In this document: positions 44,032 to 52,078 of the stretch, piece by piece
Position numbering within the stretch: position 1 is the stretch's first letter
Layout of the letters: the number at the start of each line of letters is the position of its first letter
Origin: Natrialbaceae archaeon AArc-T1-2
Lineage (GTDB): Archaea; Halobacteriota; Halobacteria; Halobacteriales; Natrialbaceae
DNA: 64,000 bases
Direction of reading: 5' to 3'
NCBI RefSeq assembly: GCF_030273315.1
Contig: NZ_CP127174.1
Coordinates: 2,294,001 to 2,358,000, forward strand
Program-made: the position numbers and the translations under genes
The notes under the pieces: generated by a model
Databases searched by the model: none
The model's input: the letters and a program-made list of their open reading frames with translations, nothing else
What the model was told of the DNA's origin: nothing

Positions 44032-44112
44032 ATACGGACCGTTGTAAGTCTGTACCGGTGCAACCGCAGAACGGTCGCGGTTGCGCCGGTAAATCGTTAC
44101 AGCAATCCGTAT
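44032..44112 (+). repeat. Palindromic 3'-end repeat, copy C (centre inverted versus B)
   Basis: This 81-base element has flanks nearly identical to copy B in the same direction (ATACGGACCGTTGTAAGTCT at the left, AATCGTTACAGCAATCCGTAT at the right, one change each). The central 35 bases (44055-44089) are instead the exact reverse complement of B's centre, with loop AGAACGGTC. The element separates two convergent genes, and its end overlaps the stop codon region of the DUF192 gene. Confidence 0.85.
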
Positions 44113-44513
44113 CAGGTCTCGAGGACGAGCCGATCCCCGACGCCGACGTCCGCAGCCGCGTCGGCGGGAAGTTCGACGAGCAGATCGGCCTCCGCGCGGG
44201 CGAACCCGAGCCAGGGACGGAGCCGTTCGACCCGGCGGACGGTGTCGTCGACGACCCAGACGACGTCGATGGGGAAGGGGACGAACAGCATGTGGACGTA
44301 TCGGATCTTCGCCCGGTCGAACCGGAACGCGAGCGCGTAGTCGTCGGGAATCGATCGGCGGAACGTCAGCCCCCGGAGCTGGCTGGGGATCGAGTCGGCG
44401 GTGTCGACGTCGGTCGCCAGCACCTCGGCGTCGCCGTCCGGATCCGTAACCACTCGCACGACCTCGAGTCGGCAGGCCGGGGCGAAAAAGCTCCCGACTC
44501 GAGCGATCTGCAT
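44112..44513 (-). CDS. DUF192 domain protein
   Basis: The protein has 133 residues from ATG 44513 (MQIARVGSFFAPACRLEVVR). Residues 35-130 match DUF192: SQLRGLTFRRSIPDDYALAF then IRYVHMLFVPFPIDVVWVVD, and LPADAAADVGVGDRLVLET at the end. This is a small beta-barrel family of unknown biochemical role, sometimes extracytoplasmic. No signal peptide is visible. Start choice is uncertain because several in-frame GTG codons exist. Its stop codon falls at the edge of repeat C, convergent with the phosphoribosyltransferase. Confidence 0.8.
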   Translation of the reverse strand: MQIARVGSFFAPACRLEVVRVVTDPDGDAEVLATDVDTADSIPSQLRGLTFRRSIPDDYALAFRFDRAKIRYVHMLFVPFPIDVVWVVDDTVRRVERLRPWLGFARAEADLLVELPADAAADVGVGDRLVLET

Positions 44514-44556
44514 AGGAAGGGAGCAACAGCATTGCTGCTGGAAGCCAACCAGAACC

Positions 44557-45099
44557 ATGAGAATTGCACACATAGCAGCTCTGGAAGATTTCGGCACACG
44601 GTCACTCGCGGTCCACGGAATCATGGTCCTCGCGTTTGCAAACGCCGTGTTGGTGGGGCTGTTCGTCCAGGGACAGCTCGGCCTCGTCTCGTTCGTTGCA
44701 CTGCTCAGCTTCACTGCCGGGCTGTGGGTTGCACACTCGATTCACTCGCTTGGCACCGCCGTCGCTGGCGACGAGTACGCGGGCGTCCTGAACGAGCTGT
44801 TCGAGACCGAAAACGACGAACCCGGTGACGGACTCGATGTCGGTCGTTTCGGTCGCCTGCTCACGCTCATCGCGGCCGTGACCGCGGTGTCGCTTCTGAC
44901 CTCGGCGCAGGCCCTGCCGGGGGCGGTCCTCTCGATCGCCGTCGTGGCCGTCGGCGCGATCGCGGTCGTGACCGCCATCATCGGGTTCCTGATCGCGGTC
45001 GGCGCGTCCTACGACGCGACAGAGAAACGTCGGATCGCCGAACTGGACCGGAGCACGGACGCAGTCGACGTCGACACACAGACTGCAAGCGACCGATAA
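44557..45099 (+). CDS. Hypothetical membrane protein, four segments
   Basis: The protein has 180 residues from ATG 44557 (MRIAHIAALEDFGTRSLAVH). Four hydrophobic segments are visible: GIMVLAFANAVLVGLFVQ, LGLVSFVALLSFTAGLWVAH, LLTLIAAVTAVSLLTSAQ and AVLSIAVVAVGAIAVVTAII then GFLIAVGAS. The loop between segments two and three is acidic and the C-terminal tail charged. No known family is recognised. It diverges from the DUF192 gene with 43 bases between the start codons. The transposase and vapBC remnants lie just downstream. Function is unknown. Confidence 0.6.
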   Translation: MRIAHIAALEDFGTRSLAVHGIMVLAFANAVLVGLFVQGQLGLVSFVALLSFTAGLWVAHSIHSLGTAVAGDEYAGVLNELFETENDEPGDGLDVGRFGRLLTLIAAVTAVSLLTSAQALPGAVLSIAVVAVGAIAVVTAIIGFLIAVGASYDATEKRRIAELDRSTDAVDVDTQTASDR

Positions 45100-45191
45100 G
45101 GAGACGGCGACTGCTCGGGTCACGCACGCCCGCCGACACGTTAAAACGAATTACTCCATACAAAGCTTGAACCAACTATAACAAAGTTATC

Positions 45192-45455
45192 GCTAGTGTT
45201 CTATTACGCGGGAAACACGATGTCGACGACGCCGTGTTTCTCGTCAATGGAGATAAGTCACTGAACCATGCTTGTCAACGACATGGCCTCGATTTCAGAT
45301 ACGAACGACATGGAAATCGGAACAGTGTCGAACGTGTTTTTCGTGAAATAAAACGTCGGATTTCATCCTTCTCAAACTGCTTTAGCAACGCCTACGCAGA
45401 AACTGCTGATCAGTGGCTTAGACCGTTCGCCTTCGCATGGAATCAGCTTATCTGA
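45192..45455 (+). pseudogene. IS6-family-like transposase, C-terminal remnant
   Basis: The open frame encodes about 87 residues, including LLRGKHDVDDAVFLVNGDKS, YERHGNRNSVERVFREIKRR (the late catalytic E region of the DDE core) and ETADQWLRPFAFAWNQLI at the end. This is the C-terminal end of haloarchaeal IS6/ISH14-type transposases, which are about 210 residues when complete. The N-terminal helix-turn-helix and first two catalytic aspartates are missing, so the gene is dead. No matching terminal inverted repeats were found nearby. It is next to broken vapBC genes. Confidence 0.75.
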
Positions 45456-45482
45456 ACACGATGATATATCCGGACATACTGC

Positions 45483-45536
45483 AAGGAGTTCACTGAGGCA
45501 CGTGACGCCTTTGAGCACGGGGGTTCGGAGAGGTGA
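45483..45536 (+). pseudogene. vapB antitoxin 3' fragment
   Basis: KEFTEARDAFEHGGSER then stop is the usual C-terminal tail of haloarchaeal VapB antitoxins, ending in a GTGA overlap with the following PIN gene. Its N-terminal DNA-binding part has been lost, apparently displaced by the transposase remnant. Confidence 0.5.
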
Positions 45537-45690
45537 TCGTCGACTCGTCGTACCTGTTCGATCTGGTGACGAACGATCCGGATGCATTCGCCAAGGAAAC
45601 CGAACTTGTCGAACGTGGGGAAATACAGTGGCTTACCCACCCCGATCGTCGCCGAGGCCGATCTCAGCGCCCTTGCTCGAACAGATTTCG
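45533..45690 (+). pseudogene. VapC (PIN-domain) toxin fragment, frameshifted
   Basis: MIVDSSYLFDLVTNDPDAFA then KETELVERGEIQWL is the start of a PIN toxin. The frame then shifts: LPTPIVAEADLSALA, the family's continuation with the second acidic residue, is found in the overlapping +1 frame near 45640. After that, similarity ends. The toxin cannot be functional. It overlaps the vapB fragment by four bases, as in intact vapBC pairs. Confidence 0.65.
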
Positions 45691-45751
45691 ACGGCAAACT
45701 CAATTATTTCGGCAGAACACCGTCGGGAAACTGTTTCAGGACAACCCAGTG

Positions 45752-45943
45752 TGGATTAATCGGTCCCACGAAACCTGTAACGCCAGTCAGGCCAGCACCG
45801 AGCGCTGGCTGATGGACTTCATCCACGACGACGATCATCACCGGAGTCACCAAGCACTCGCCAATCAGCCATCGGCGAAAGAAATATGTATTCGGTTCGA
45901 CACTAATCGAAGTGATATTTTACAGTACCTTATTGTTCAATAG
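45752..45943 (+). pseudogene. Integrase/transposase C-terminal fragment
   Basis: The open frame here encodes VWINRSHETCNASQASTERW then LMDFIHDDDHHRSHQALANQ and PSAKEI. The H-H-R-S-H-x-A-L-x-x-x-P-P-like ending is the usual C-terminus of rve/IS481- or IS3-type transposases. Only about 60 residues remain and no start codon or catalytic domain precedes it. It adds a second mobile-element family to this small remnant block. Confidence 0.5.
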
Positions 45944-45971
45944 ATACAAATGTACGGTTGATCCAATAACG

Positions 45972-46379
45972 ATGACTACCCGCAGAGCGTTCCTTGGAAC
46001 CTGGAGCATCGTCGGTATTACTGCCCTGGCAGGGTGCCTCGAGGACGACCCGACGGAGTATCACATCACGATCGAAGCCGATGGTGAAGTACTCCACGAC
46101 GACGAGAGCAGCGTTCCCGACGACGAGTACGAAGCCTATCACTTCGAGCTGGACGAACCGGCGACTATCGAACTGTCGACCGACGTTCACGAAGGGGAGG
46201 CCATCAACGTGCCGACGATGACGCAGACCCAATACGAGGAGGAGTTTGTCTCGTGGAACGAACCGACCCTGCACGAGCCGGGTAGCGAGATGGAAATCGA
46301 AGAGCAAGCGAACATCTCGTATGATCTCGATGCCGGCGAGTGGACGGTCGTTGTCTCGCGACGGCCCGGAAGCTGCTGA
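45972..46379 (+). CDS. Hypothetical secreted lipoprotein
   Basis: The protein has 135 residues. MTTRRAFLGTWSIVGITALA then GCLEDD is a Tat-type signal (RRAFLG) with a lipobox cysteine at residue 22, so the mature protein is anchored outside the membrane. The remainder is acidic and beta-rich (YHITIEADGEVLHDDESSVP; FELDEPATIELSTDVHEGEA). No family is recognised. An AT-rich upstream region and the ATG at 45972 fit a normal promoter. Repeat D follows 142 bases after its stop. Confidence 0.65.
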   Translation: MTTRRAFLGTWSIVGITALAGCLEDDPTEYHITIEADGEVLHDDESSVPDDEYEAYHFELDEPATIELSTDVHEGEAINVPTMTQTQYEEEFVSWNEPTLHEPGSEMEIEEQANISYDLDAGEWTVVVSRRPGSC

Positions 46380-46520
46380 CTGCAGTACTGTGGTTCGCGT
46401 CGGTCAGTCCGAGCGGAGACCAGCAGGCGAGTCGGTCGGTACCCGTCGTTTGCCGTGACTGTCCGATCTCCCTGCGTGCGGTACTGATGGCACTGGCAAG
46501 TATCTGTGGTAACAGTGGCG

Positions 46521-46599
46521 ATACGGACAGCTGTACGTCAGTGCCAGCGAAACCACGCCCATCTGTGGTTTCGCCGATAAATCGTTACAGCAGACCGTA
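46521..46599 (+). repeat. Palindromic 3'-end repeat, copy D
   Basis: This is a 79-base copy starting ATACGGACAGCTGTACGTCA and ending GCAGACCGTAG. Its stem is CGAAACCAC/GTGGTTTCG around GCCCATCT. Relative to copies B and C, several stem bases on both arms have changed together, keeping the pairs. It lies between two convergent genes. Confidence 0.7.
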
Positions 46600-46617
46600 G
46601 AGCGGTCGCCCGGAGTG

Positions 46618-47025
46618 CTATGCGTCCGCACTCCAGTTCCGGAGCAAGCCGATGATGAAAATAAAGGATACGATCACGGTGAATGCCGTTGTGACCGTCT
46701 GAAAGATGGCCGTACTCGTATCGGCACGAAGGGTGATCAGCACGAACCCGTTAAATGGCGGCGCCCATTGACCGATGACTGCCAGGATTGAGAATTCCAG
46801 TTGCCTGCTCGTGAAGGCTTTATCGAGGAAGATCGAATAAAAGAGCACGAGTAAGCTCCACATACCGAGGTGGACGTGGGCGTTGGTATACATTAGCCGT
46901 CCGATGACGTCCGTATTGACGATGCCCGCCGGGTTCAGCTCGAGCATCAGCGTGTATCCGATGACCATTGTCACGGCGATTCCAAGGAAGCCCGACACTT
47001 CCAGGAGGTATTTTGGGTTTGTCAT
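46618..47025 (-). CDS. Hypothetical membrane protein
   Basis: The protein has 135 residues from ATG 47025 (MTNPKYLLEVSGFLGIAVTM). Four hydrophobic segments are visible: LGIAVTMVIGYTLML, LGMWSLLVLFYSIFL, FSILAVIGQWAPPFNGFVLI and TTAFTVIVSFIFIIGLL. NAHVHLGMWSLL carries two histidines, which could bind haem or metal, but no family is recognised. Composition is somewhat lower in GC than flanking genes. It converges with the lipoprotein gene across repeat D. Confidence 0.55.
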   Translation of the reverse strand: MTNPKYLLEVSGFLGIAVTMVIGYTLMLELNPAGIVNTDVIGRLMYTNAHVHLGMWSLLVLFYSIFLDKAFTSRQLEFSILAVIGQWAPPFNGFVLITLRADTSTAIFQTVTTAFTVIVSFIFIIGLLRNWSADA

Positions 47026-47348
47026 GCGTTGGCAATGAATACAATACACACAAGTGATATAATGATGATGGTTGGTTTCTATCCCATATTAGTAAATTTA
47101 ATATATAGCATTGTTCAATCATCACAATTTTCTACAACTGTGTAGGAGGCAATTGTTAATGAAGTTATATCCAATGCCGACAATCGTAGCGAAAATTTCG
47201 ACGAGTATGACGCCGCTTGCTCCGGACGCAAATCTTCGATTTTCGTGACTCGAAATTCCACGGCGTTCACACCGGGGGGTGTCAACGGAGTGGGGTGGCC
47301 GTACACAGCGCAGGATTCAACCCATCTCCCGTCCAACCCGCGCGTAGA
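47026..47348. other. Gene-free stretch
   Basis: No gene is seen. The left part (47040-47180) is AT-rich and may hold the promoter of the membrane protein on the minus strand. The right part contains the small hairpin ACACCGGGGGGTGT (47268-47281), close to a G-rich tract, without a clear role. Confidence 0.4.
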
Positions 47349-47903
47349 ATGGAGAAAACGCCGCGTGGAACCGCAGTCGGCGTCGACGACCCCTACGCGT
47401 TCGCCGGACGCTGTGATCACCTCACGAGCGAGGGACGGTGTCGGTACGCCTCCGACCACGCCGAGCACGACCCCGCGTTCGCCCGGGAGCGAGCCGACGC
47501 CGACTACAGGTGTCTCGCCGTCGATCGCGAGCCCGATGCCGAAGGGACGGTCGGTGACGACGACCCCTGCTGGGCCGACTGCCCACACTTTCGCTCACGC
47601 ACCCGCGACCGGGAGTGTCGCCGCTGTGGCCTCGCGGAGAAACGGATGGCCCACGGCGACGAGCGACCGCTGCTCGAGGAACATCACCTCTCGTACGCGA
47701 GCGACGGCGAAACCGTCTCACACTCTCACGAGATCACGATCTATCTCTGTCGGTGGTGTCACGCGAAGGTCCACGACTCGTGGGCCCGGATCACCGACGA
47801 CGTCGCGCCCGATCCCGAGGCGGTCGCCACGCTCGAGGAGCGTCGCGGTCGCGAACTGGACGAACTCGGCTTCGAGTCGGCGGCGGATCGCGACGGGGAC
47901 TAG
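47349..47903 (+). CDS. Conserved haloarchaeal zinc/HNH-like protein
   Basis: The protein has 184 residues. Cysteine/histidine clusters are visible: GRCDHLTSEGRCRYASDH, CWADCPHFRSRTRDRECRRC then GLAEKR, and LLEEHHLSYASDGETVSHSH then EITIYLCRWCHAKVHDSWAR. The last segment (HH...CxxCHxxVH) looks like an HNH/zinc-binding core, as in HNH nucleases, but no catalytic set is certain. I recall very similar proteins conserved across haloarchaea without a known role. The gene is convergent with the HdrD-like gene, their ends overlapping by four bases. Confidence 0.7.
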   Translation: MEKTPRGTAVGVDDPYAFAGRCDHLTSEGRCRYASDHAEHDPAFARERADADYRCLAVDREPDAEGTVGDDDPCWADCPHFRSRTRDRECRRCGLAEKRMAHGDERPLLEEHHLSYASDGETVSHSHEITIYLCRWCHAKVHDSWARITDDVAPDPEAVATLEERRGRELDELGFESAADRDGD

Positions 47904-50083
47904 TCGGCAGCCGCCTCGACTGCGTTCCGCTCGCGTGCGTCGATCGCCTCGACGATCAGTTCGGCGACGTCGACGATCTCGATCTCGTCTTCGAAGTCGC
48001 CGGTCTTGCGCCCGTCCTCGTACATCGTCATACACATCGGACAGGCGACGACGAACTTCTCGATCGCGGAGCCGGCGTCGGTGTCCTCGAGTGCCTCCCG
48101 CAGGCGTTCCTCGCTCGGTTTCGGCTCTTCCTCGAAGTCCATCCAGAGACCGCCACCGCCGCCGCCACAGCAGAACGAATCGGCATGGGACCGTGGCATC
48201 TCGTGGAGGTCGGCACCCGTGGCCCGGATGAGCTCCCGTGGAGCCTCGTACTCGTCGTTGTACCGACCCAGGTGACAGGGGTCGTGGTAGGTGACGGTGT
48301 ACTCGAGTTCGTCGCCGTCTAACTCGAGGCTGCCCTCGGCGACGAGTTCTTCGACGGCCTGACTCCAGTGGTAGACCTCGATCTCGCCGTCTGCGTTCCA
48401 GTACTCGTCGTACTCGAACGGCATCATCGGGTCGTCAGCGAACTCCTCGAAGTCGACCTCTGGATACTCGTTTTTGAACGTGTTGTAGGAGTGAGGGTCC
48501 GTACAGACGATCTTCTCGAACTCACAATCCTCGAAGGACTCGACGTGATGGCCCGCGAGCTCGACGTAGAGGAACTCCTCGCCGACCCGGCGGATGTCGT
48601 TGCCGTCGTACTTCTCGTCCTCGAAGAGGATGCCAAAGGAGACGTCGGCCGCCTCGAGGATTCGTGCAAGCGAGCGGGCGACCTGCTTGTTGCGCTCGTC
48701 GTAGCTCGGGTAGTCGCCGACGTACCAGAGGTACTCGACCTCCTCCTCGCGGGCGTCGGTGAGGTCGAACTCGAGGTCGTCGGCCCAGTCCGCACGCGAC
48801 CGGGGCGAGTCGCCGAAGGTGTTGCCGTTTTGCATGACGTTCTGGAAGACGTCTTGCATGCTGGGAGCGACGTCGCCCTGATCTGCCATCTGGCGGTTGA
48901 GTCGGGTGAACGAGTTGAGGTGTTCGATCTCGACCGGACAGGCGTCCATGCAGGCCATACAGGCCATACAGGACTCCATCGTCTCGGTGTCGATGACACC
49001 GCCGCCGTCGGCGACGATGGGAACCTCCTCGCCACCGGCGTCACGTTCCTCGCGGTAGGCTTTCAGATCGAGGATGACGTCACGCGGATCGAGCGGCCGG
49101 TCGGAGGCCTTCGCGGGACAGACCGACGAACAGCGACCGCACTTGGTACAGGCGTCCTGGTCGAGCAGTTCCTTCCAGGTGAAGTCGTCGATCGATTCGG
49201 CGTTCGTGGCGTCTAAGTCGGCTGGCACGCCGGGCAGTCGCGCCCCTGCTTTCTCATCGCGCGTGACGACGTTCGCGAACGACGAGAGCATGTGAAACGG
49301 TTTGGCGTAGGGGATCCACGCGATGAAAAAGAACGCGAGAATCGAGTGCGACCACCAGGAGAGCCAGTGGAGGTTCTCGGCGGTGAGCAGCCCCGCAGAC
49401 AGTCCCAGGCCCGCCTCTCCGGCCACGGGGAGTCCGATCGCATCGAAGACCATCGCCAGCCCGTAGCCGACGAAACTGACGACCTCGTGGTCGGGCATGC
49501 CGGTCGCGTAGATACGCAGTCCCTCGAGGACGAAGCCACCGACGCCGAGCAGAAACAGCGTCCAGATGAAGATATCGTCCTCGCGGGAGGTGTGTCTCCC
49601 CCACAGCCGCCCGTTGCGTACCCAGTACCGACGGTACATGGCCATCCCGATCCCGACGACGAACAGCAGTCCCATCGCGTCGACCATGAACTGGTAGGCG
49701 AGATAGAAATCACCCTCCCAGAACGTCATATTGAGAACCATCTCGGTGGCGTACTGCTCGAACCCGATGATCGCCGTCGCGATCAAAAGCGTCAGAAAGC
49801 CCCAGAGGATGAAGGCGTGCATCACCCCGCCGTAGAGGTCGCGGTTGAACTGCTTCTCGTTCGAGAGCGCGATCGTCGCCGCCGTACGGACCCGGGATCC
49901 GAGGTCGTCGAGTCGATCGAACCACTCTTCCTCGCCCGCTGTGTATCGTGCGAACCGCCGATATACGCCGTACAGAAATACGAGGATGGTCACAGCTGCG
50001 AGATAGTAAAAGACCGCCGTACCGGTGCTGGTGATGCCCCAGTAGGTTTCTCTCGTCACCTCCGTCTGGGCTACGCCGAACAT
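47900..50083 (-). CDS. Membrane-anchored heterodisulfide-reductase-like Fe-S oxidoreductase
   Basis: The protein has 727 residues. The first 290 residues hold six hydrophobic segments like NarI/HdrE cytochrome b subunits, with histidines suited to haem (DLYGGVMHAFILWGFLT; HWLSWWSHSILAFFFIAWIP). Then come two 4Fe-4S clusters, CTKCGRCSSVCPAKASDRPL and CMACMACMDACPVEIEHL, followed by two CCG-type domains (DPCHLGRYNDEYEAPREL with FCCGGGGGGLWMD near 650). This HdrDE-type fusion moves electrons between quinone and thiol or disulfide-like partners at the membrane. It is widespread in aerobic haloarchaea, where the partner is not known. No gap or frameshift is seen. Confidence 0.88.
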   Translation of the reverse strand: MFGVAQTEVTRETYWGITSTGTAVFYYLAAVTILVFLYGVYRRFARYTAGEEEWFDRLDDLGSRVRTAATIALSNEKQFNRDLYGGVMHAFILWGFLTLLIATAIIGFEQYATEMVLNMTFWEGDFYLAYQFMVDAMGLLFVVGIGMAMYRRYWVRNGRLWGRHTSREDDIFIWTLFLLGVGGFVLEGLRIYATGMPDHEVVSFVGYGLAMVFDAIGLPVAGEAGLGLSAGLLTAENLHWLSWWSHSILAFFFIAWIPYAKPFHMLSSFANVVTRDEKAGARLPGVPADLDATNAESIDDFTWKELLDQDACTKCGRCSSVCPAKASDRPLDPRDVILDLKAYREERDAGGEEVPIVADGGGVIDTETMESCMACMACMDACPVEIEHLNSFTRLNRQMADQGDVAPSMQDVFQNVMQNGNTFGDSPRSRADWADDLEFDLTDAREEEVEYLWYVGDYPSYDERNKQVARSLARILEAADVSFGILFEDEKYDGNDIRRVGEEFLYVELAGHHVESFEDCEFEKIVCTDPHSYNTFKNEYPEVDFEEFADDPMMPFEYDEYWNADGEIEVYHWSQAVEELVAEGSLELDGDELEYTVTYHDPCHLGRYNDEYEAPRELIRATGADLHEMPRSHADSFCCGGGGGGLWMDFEEEPKPSEERLREALEDTDAGSAIEKFVVACPMCMTMYEDGRKTGDFEDEIEIVDVAELIVEAIDARERNAVEAAAD

Positions 50084-50260
50084 GTACTACAACCGGAAGA
50101 GAAGTAACTTAATTCTTGTTACACTCTTTCACACATATCACGCCTTCTTCCGGCAATTATTCCCACAGGTAGAATATATCGCGTTCTGTCATAGGTCGCG
50201 ACCGACAGTTTCTTCCATCGAATACCGCGTGGTTTTGCCCGACGTCATCTGGCAACAGGC

Positions 50261-50267
50261 TTATATA
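50261..50267 (+). promoter_or_regulatory. TATA box of the Cmi4-like gene
   Basis: TTATATA lies 25-31 bases before the ATG at 50292, the classic spacing for a leaderless haloarchaeal transcript, and it fixes the start codon. Confidence 0.65.
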
Positions 50268-50291
50268 GCCACCCGTCACCAGTGTCCAGTC

Positions 50292-50879
50292 ATGAACGAG
50301 AAAACCGAAGAGCTTCGGAACATCTTCACAAGCGTCACCGACGAAGAGACAGTCACCGAATCCCAGGAGGACACGCGCGGCTCGCTCGAGCAGGACGAAC
50401 GGACCGTCGAAGAGCGACTCGAAGGGCTCGTCGCCCGAATGCGCGACCGCTACGAGTTCGAGACGCCGCTTTCGGATGCGGAACTCGTCATCCTCGCAAA
50501 GCGGTTCTACGAGGACGACACCGACGAGGCGATCGCCGACGAACTCGGCGTCGACGAGGAGGACGTCTTCGAGGGACGACTCGCCGTACACCTCGTCCGC
50601 GACGACGATGCCGACGAGGTAGACCTCGCCGCGATCCGAAGCCGGGAGGAAGACGATGCGACGCTCGCAGCCGAGTACGGCGTCGACGAAGGTCAGATCC
50701 GTCGTTACCGCCGCGTCGCCGCCGCCGTGGACGAATCGCGGGCGGCGAACGACCGCTACCGCGACGAGTTCGACGCCATTCTGGCCGACGCCGACCTCTC
50801 CAAGCGGATGGCCAAAGACGTTCGCGAGGACGGCCTCGAGGACGCCACCGAGGGGATGGAGACCGACGTCGAGTTCTGA
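50292..50879 (+). CDS. Conditioned-medium-induced protein 4-like
   Basis: The protein has 195 residues, very acidic and mostly helical: MNEKTEELRNIFTSVTDEET, EERLEGLVARMRDRYEFETP and EAIADELGVDEEDVFEGRLA, with two helix-turn-helix-like parts (the second is DATLAAEYGVDEGQIRRYRR). I recall this as the haloarchaeal family named conditioned medium-induced protein 4, whose role is not known. The repeated HTH-like parts could mean DNA binding. The start is fixed by a clear TATA box 25-31 bases ahead. The Cas4-like gene follows 36 bases downstream on the same strand. Confidence 0.78.
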   Translation: MNEKTEELRNIFTSVTDEETVTESQEDTRGSLEQDERTVEERLEGLVARMRDRYEFETPLSDAELVILAKRFYEDDTDEAIADELGVDEEDVFEGRLAVHLVRDDDADEVDLAAIRSREEDDATLAAEYGVDEGQIRRYRRVAAAVDESRAANDRYRDEFDAILADADLSKRMAKDVREDGLEDATEGMETDVEF

Positions 50880-50915
50880 CGTGGCTTTTTACGGGATGAA
50901 CCGGCGAGACGCCCC

Positions 50916-51590
50916 GTGTCGTTCGTCTCGTTCAGCGATCTACGCACAGCGGCGTACTGTCCACGAAAACTGTACTACCGCCGGCGCGACGACGATCGTG
51001 AGCCACCCGAGGAGGTCGAGCGCGTTCGCGATCTCGCCTACCGATACGACGACGTACTCGAGGCGAGCAACGCCGCGCTTTCGGCCGAACCGATCGCCGT
51101 TTCGCCTGCGAGCTACCGCGATCGCCTCGAGCGAACCCGGACGCGTCTCGAGCGGACCGGCCGCTGGGAGTCGATTCGCGACCCCGTCGCCCGGGACCGG
51201 CTGGTGACGGGCCGTCACTGTCGGGGAATCGTCCACAAGGTGCTCGCCGATCCACTCGAGCCGTCTGTGGTCTCGCCTGGTCGGCCACCAGAACGTGGCG
51301 TCTGGGAGCCCCACACCGTCCAGGCCGTCGCGGCCGCGAAAGCACTCGCCTGGGAACACGAGACGGCTGTCGAGACCGCCGTCCTCGAGTATCCGGCCTA
51401 CGGCGTGATCCGTCGGATCGAGCTCACGACCCGTCGAAAGGCGCTGTACCGACGGACGCTCCGGACAGTCAGAGCACTCGACGGACCACCTGCCCGCGTG
51501 AGAAATCGATCGAAGTGTGAGTCCTGTGCGTACGCCAGCGACTGTGGCGTCACCACGCGGACGTTACGCTCGTTGCTCGGACTCGAGTAA
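50916..51590 (+). CDS. Cas4/Dna2-like protein lacking the expected nuclease residues
   Basis: The protein has 224 residues from GTG 50916; CTTTTTACG at 50884-50892 gives leaderless spacing. MSFVSFSDLRTAAYCPRKLY is the Cas4-type N-terminal with the first cluster cysteine, and the C-terminus CESCAYASDCG gives the other three for a 4Fe-4S cluster. Between them, GRHCRGIVHKVLADP stands where active Cas4 has G-x-x-D, and PSVVSPGRPPERGVWEPHTV stands where ExK and the following Q/Y motif should be. The metal-binding aspartate and E-x-K appear absent, so a structural or binding role is more likely. No cas genes or repeats are nearby. Confidence 0.75.
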   Translation: MSFVSFSDLRTAAYCPRKLYYRRRDDDREPPEEVERVRDLAYRYDDVLEASNAALSAEPIAVSPASYRDRLERTRTRLERTGRWESIRDPVARDRLVTGRHCRGIVHKVLADPLEPSVVSPGRPPERGVWEPHTVQAVAAAKALAWEHETAVETAVLEYPAYGVIRRIELTTRRKALYRRTLRTVRALDGPPARVRNRSKCESCAYASDCGVTTRTLRSLLGLE

Positions 51591-51599
51591 CCGTACTCG

Positions 51600-51944
51600 C
51601 TACTCGGCACCGAGCGTCTCGCCGAGTTCGCCCCGTTCCTCGAGTTCGACGAGGATGTCCGAACCGCCGACGAACTCGCCGTCGACGAACGTCTGGGGAA
51701 TCGTCTCCCAGCCGCTGTGTCGCTCGAGTGCGACCCGGTACTCCTCGAGCGAGTCGAGCACGTCGACCGTCTCGAACTCCTCGCGGTGGGCGGCGATCAA
51801 CCCGAGTGCGCGCTTGGAGTAGCCACACTGGGGCATGAGCTCGTTACCTTTCATGAAGAGGACGATCTCGTTCTCTTCGATCGCCTCGTCGACGAGCTCG
51901 TTGACGTCTTCCTGTTCGAGTCCAGGGTCGGGTGGGAAGTCCAT
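51600..51944 (-). CDS. Monothiol-type glutaredoxin family protein
   Basis: The protein has 114 residues from MDFPPDPGLEQEDVNELVDE. KGNELMPQCGYSKRALGLIA holds a single active-site cysteine in CGYS, close to the CGFS of monothiol glutaredoxins that carry Fe-S clusters. GWETIPQTFVDGEFVGGSDI is the typical substrate/cis-proline stretch followed by GGxDD-like residues. It probably helps iron-sulfur assembly or thiol redox control in the cytoplasm. Upstream in-frame starts only add non-conserved residues. It lies convergent with the Cas4-like gene, 9 bases apart. Confidence 0.87.
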   Translation of the reverse strand: MDFPPDPGLEQEDVNELVDEAIEENEIVLFMKGNELMPQCGYSKRALGLIAAHREEFETVDVLDSLEEYRVALERHSGWETIPQTFVDGEFVGGSDILVELEERGELGETLGAE

Positions 51945-52078
51945 GTGCGTGGGTTGGCAATGCGTCCGGATAGCCTTTGTGCCCTCGGAAGCGTCGAAGA
52001 CGGAGACGACACGGCAGGGAATCCGTCCGCAGTTCGGGGTGCGGAGGACTTTTACTGTCGTGTCACAACGCCTCAACC

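Noticed and set aside
47245-47300. Replication-origin-like ORB or tRNA remnant
   Set aside because: The G-rich run and GGATTCAACCC recall an origin box and a T-arm, but there is no cdc6/orc1 gene, no second box, and no cloverleaf can be formed.
50916-51590. CRISPR-Cas locus
   Set aside because: Only a Cas4-like protein is present. No repeat-spacer array and no other cas gene was found in the window.
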